Source: an uncultured Clostridium sp. (GTDB lineage Bacteria; Bacillota; Clostridia; Lachnospirales; Lachnospiraceae). From it: DNA of 6,532 nt. Made by a program: the position numbers and the translations under genes. Of the stretch, positions 6,490-6,532 are shown in pieces (within the stretch, counting starts at the first letter, position 1; each line of letters begins with the position of its first letter). The notes under the pieces were generated by a model, which saw nothing but the letters and a program-made list of their open reading frames with translations, did no database searches and was not told the DNA's origin. The stretch lies in the NCBI GenBank assembly GCA_900551225.1, contig URUZ01000355.1, positions 1 to 6,532 of the forward strand, written 5' to 3'.

Positions 6490-6497
6490 ACACATAT

Positions 6498-6502
6498 CCT
6501 CC
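6498..6502 (-). promoter_or_regulatory. Ribosome binding site that decides the EIIA start
   Basis: Read on the minus strand this is GGAGG in the context GATGGAGGATATG. It is 8 bases from the ATG at 6489 but only 2 bases from the ATG at 6495, and it lies inside the reading frame if the GTG at 6510 is used. This favours 6489 as the true EIIA start. Confidence 0.75.
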
Positions 6503-6520
6503 ATCTGCACTTTTTCTGTA

Positions 6521-6528
6521 TATATATC
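6521..6528 (-). promoter_or_regulatory. Possible extended -10 element upstream of EIIA
   Basis: On the minus strand the edge sequence reads TGATATATATAC. It contains TG, one base, then TATATA (6526 down to 6521), a 5 of 6 match to TATAAT with an extended -10. It would give a short leader of about 25 bases before the EIIA ATG at 6489. The matching -35 would lie outside the window and AT-repeat sequence gives such matches by chance, so this is only a candidate. Confidence 0.25.
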
Positions 6529-6532
6529 ATCC

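Noticed and set aside
6490..6532. Antiterminator (RAT) hairpin or catabolite-repression (cre) site ahead of the PTS operon
   Set aside because: The 43 bases available show neither a terminator-like hairpin nor a cre-like palindrome. Such a site could lie past the edge, but nothing here supports one.

Overview
The window looks like part of the chromosome of an anaerobic, probably spore-forming Clostridia species, most likely a gut Lachnospiraceae. The evidence is a TepA-type ClpP-like protease, strong AGGAGG ribosome binding sites, a lactose/cellobiose-family PTS, and a Cys-type sulfatase of the kind matured by radical-SAM enzymes in anaerobes. The family-level assignment is inference from gene content and style. 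No rRNA or other phylogenetic marker is present.

Left part (1-1580): a complete minus-strand tepA-like gene (6-773) and a plus-strand orphan lipoprotein gene (922-1548) are divergent across a 148-base gap. That gap carries a good extended -10 promoter for the lipoprotein. The lipoprotein gene ends convergently with the catabolic operon, and only 33 bases separate the two stop codons. A GC-rich hairpin in that gap forms the intrinsic terminator of the minus-strand operon.

Right part (1582-6532): a tightly packed minus-strand operon reads from the right edge towards the left. Its order is PTS EIIA, EIIB, EIIC (lactose/cellobiose/lichenan family), a cytoplasmic Cys-type sulfatase, and a GH1 6-phospho-beta-glucosidase, followed by the terminator. 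Start and stop codons overlap or abut at EIIA/EIIB (ATGA) and EIIC/sulfatase (TAAATG), and the remaining gaps are 14 and 20 bases. No regulator, transcription antiterminator or extracellular hydrolase is visible. A regulator could lie past the right edge.

Working model (inference): the PTS imports and phosphorylates a small beta-linked sugar that carries a sulfate ester. The cytoplasmic sulfatase removes the sulfate, and the GH1 enzyme cleaves the phosphorylated glycoside to a sugar 6-phosphate and a free sugar or aglycone. The transporter fits an unusual substrate: at the position where ChbC-type EIIC proteins have a conserved substrate-site His, this one has Tyr. The sulfatase inside a PTS/phospho-glucosidase operon is the most interesting feature of the window.
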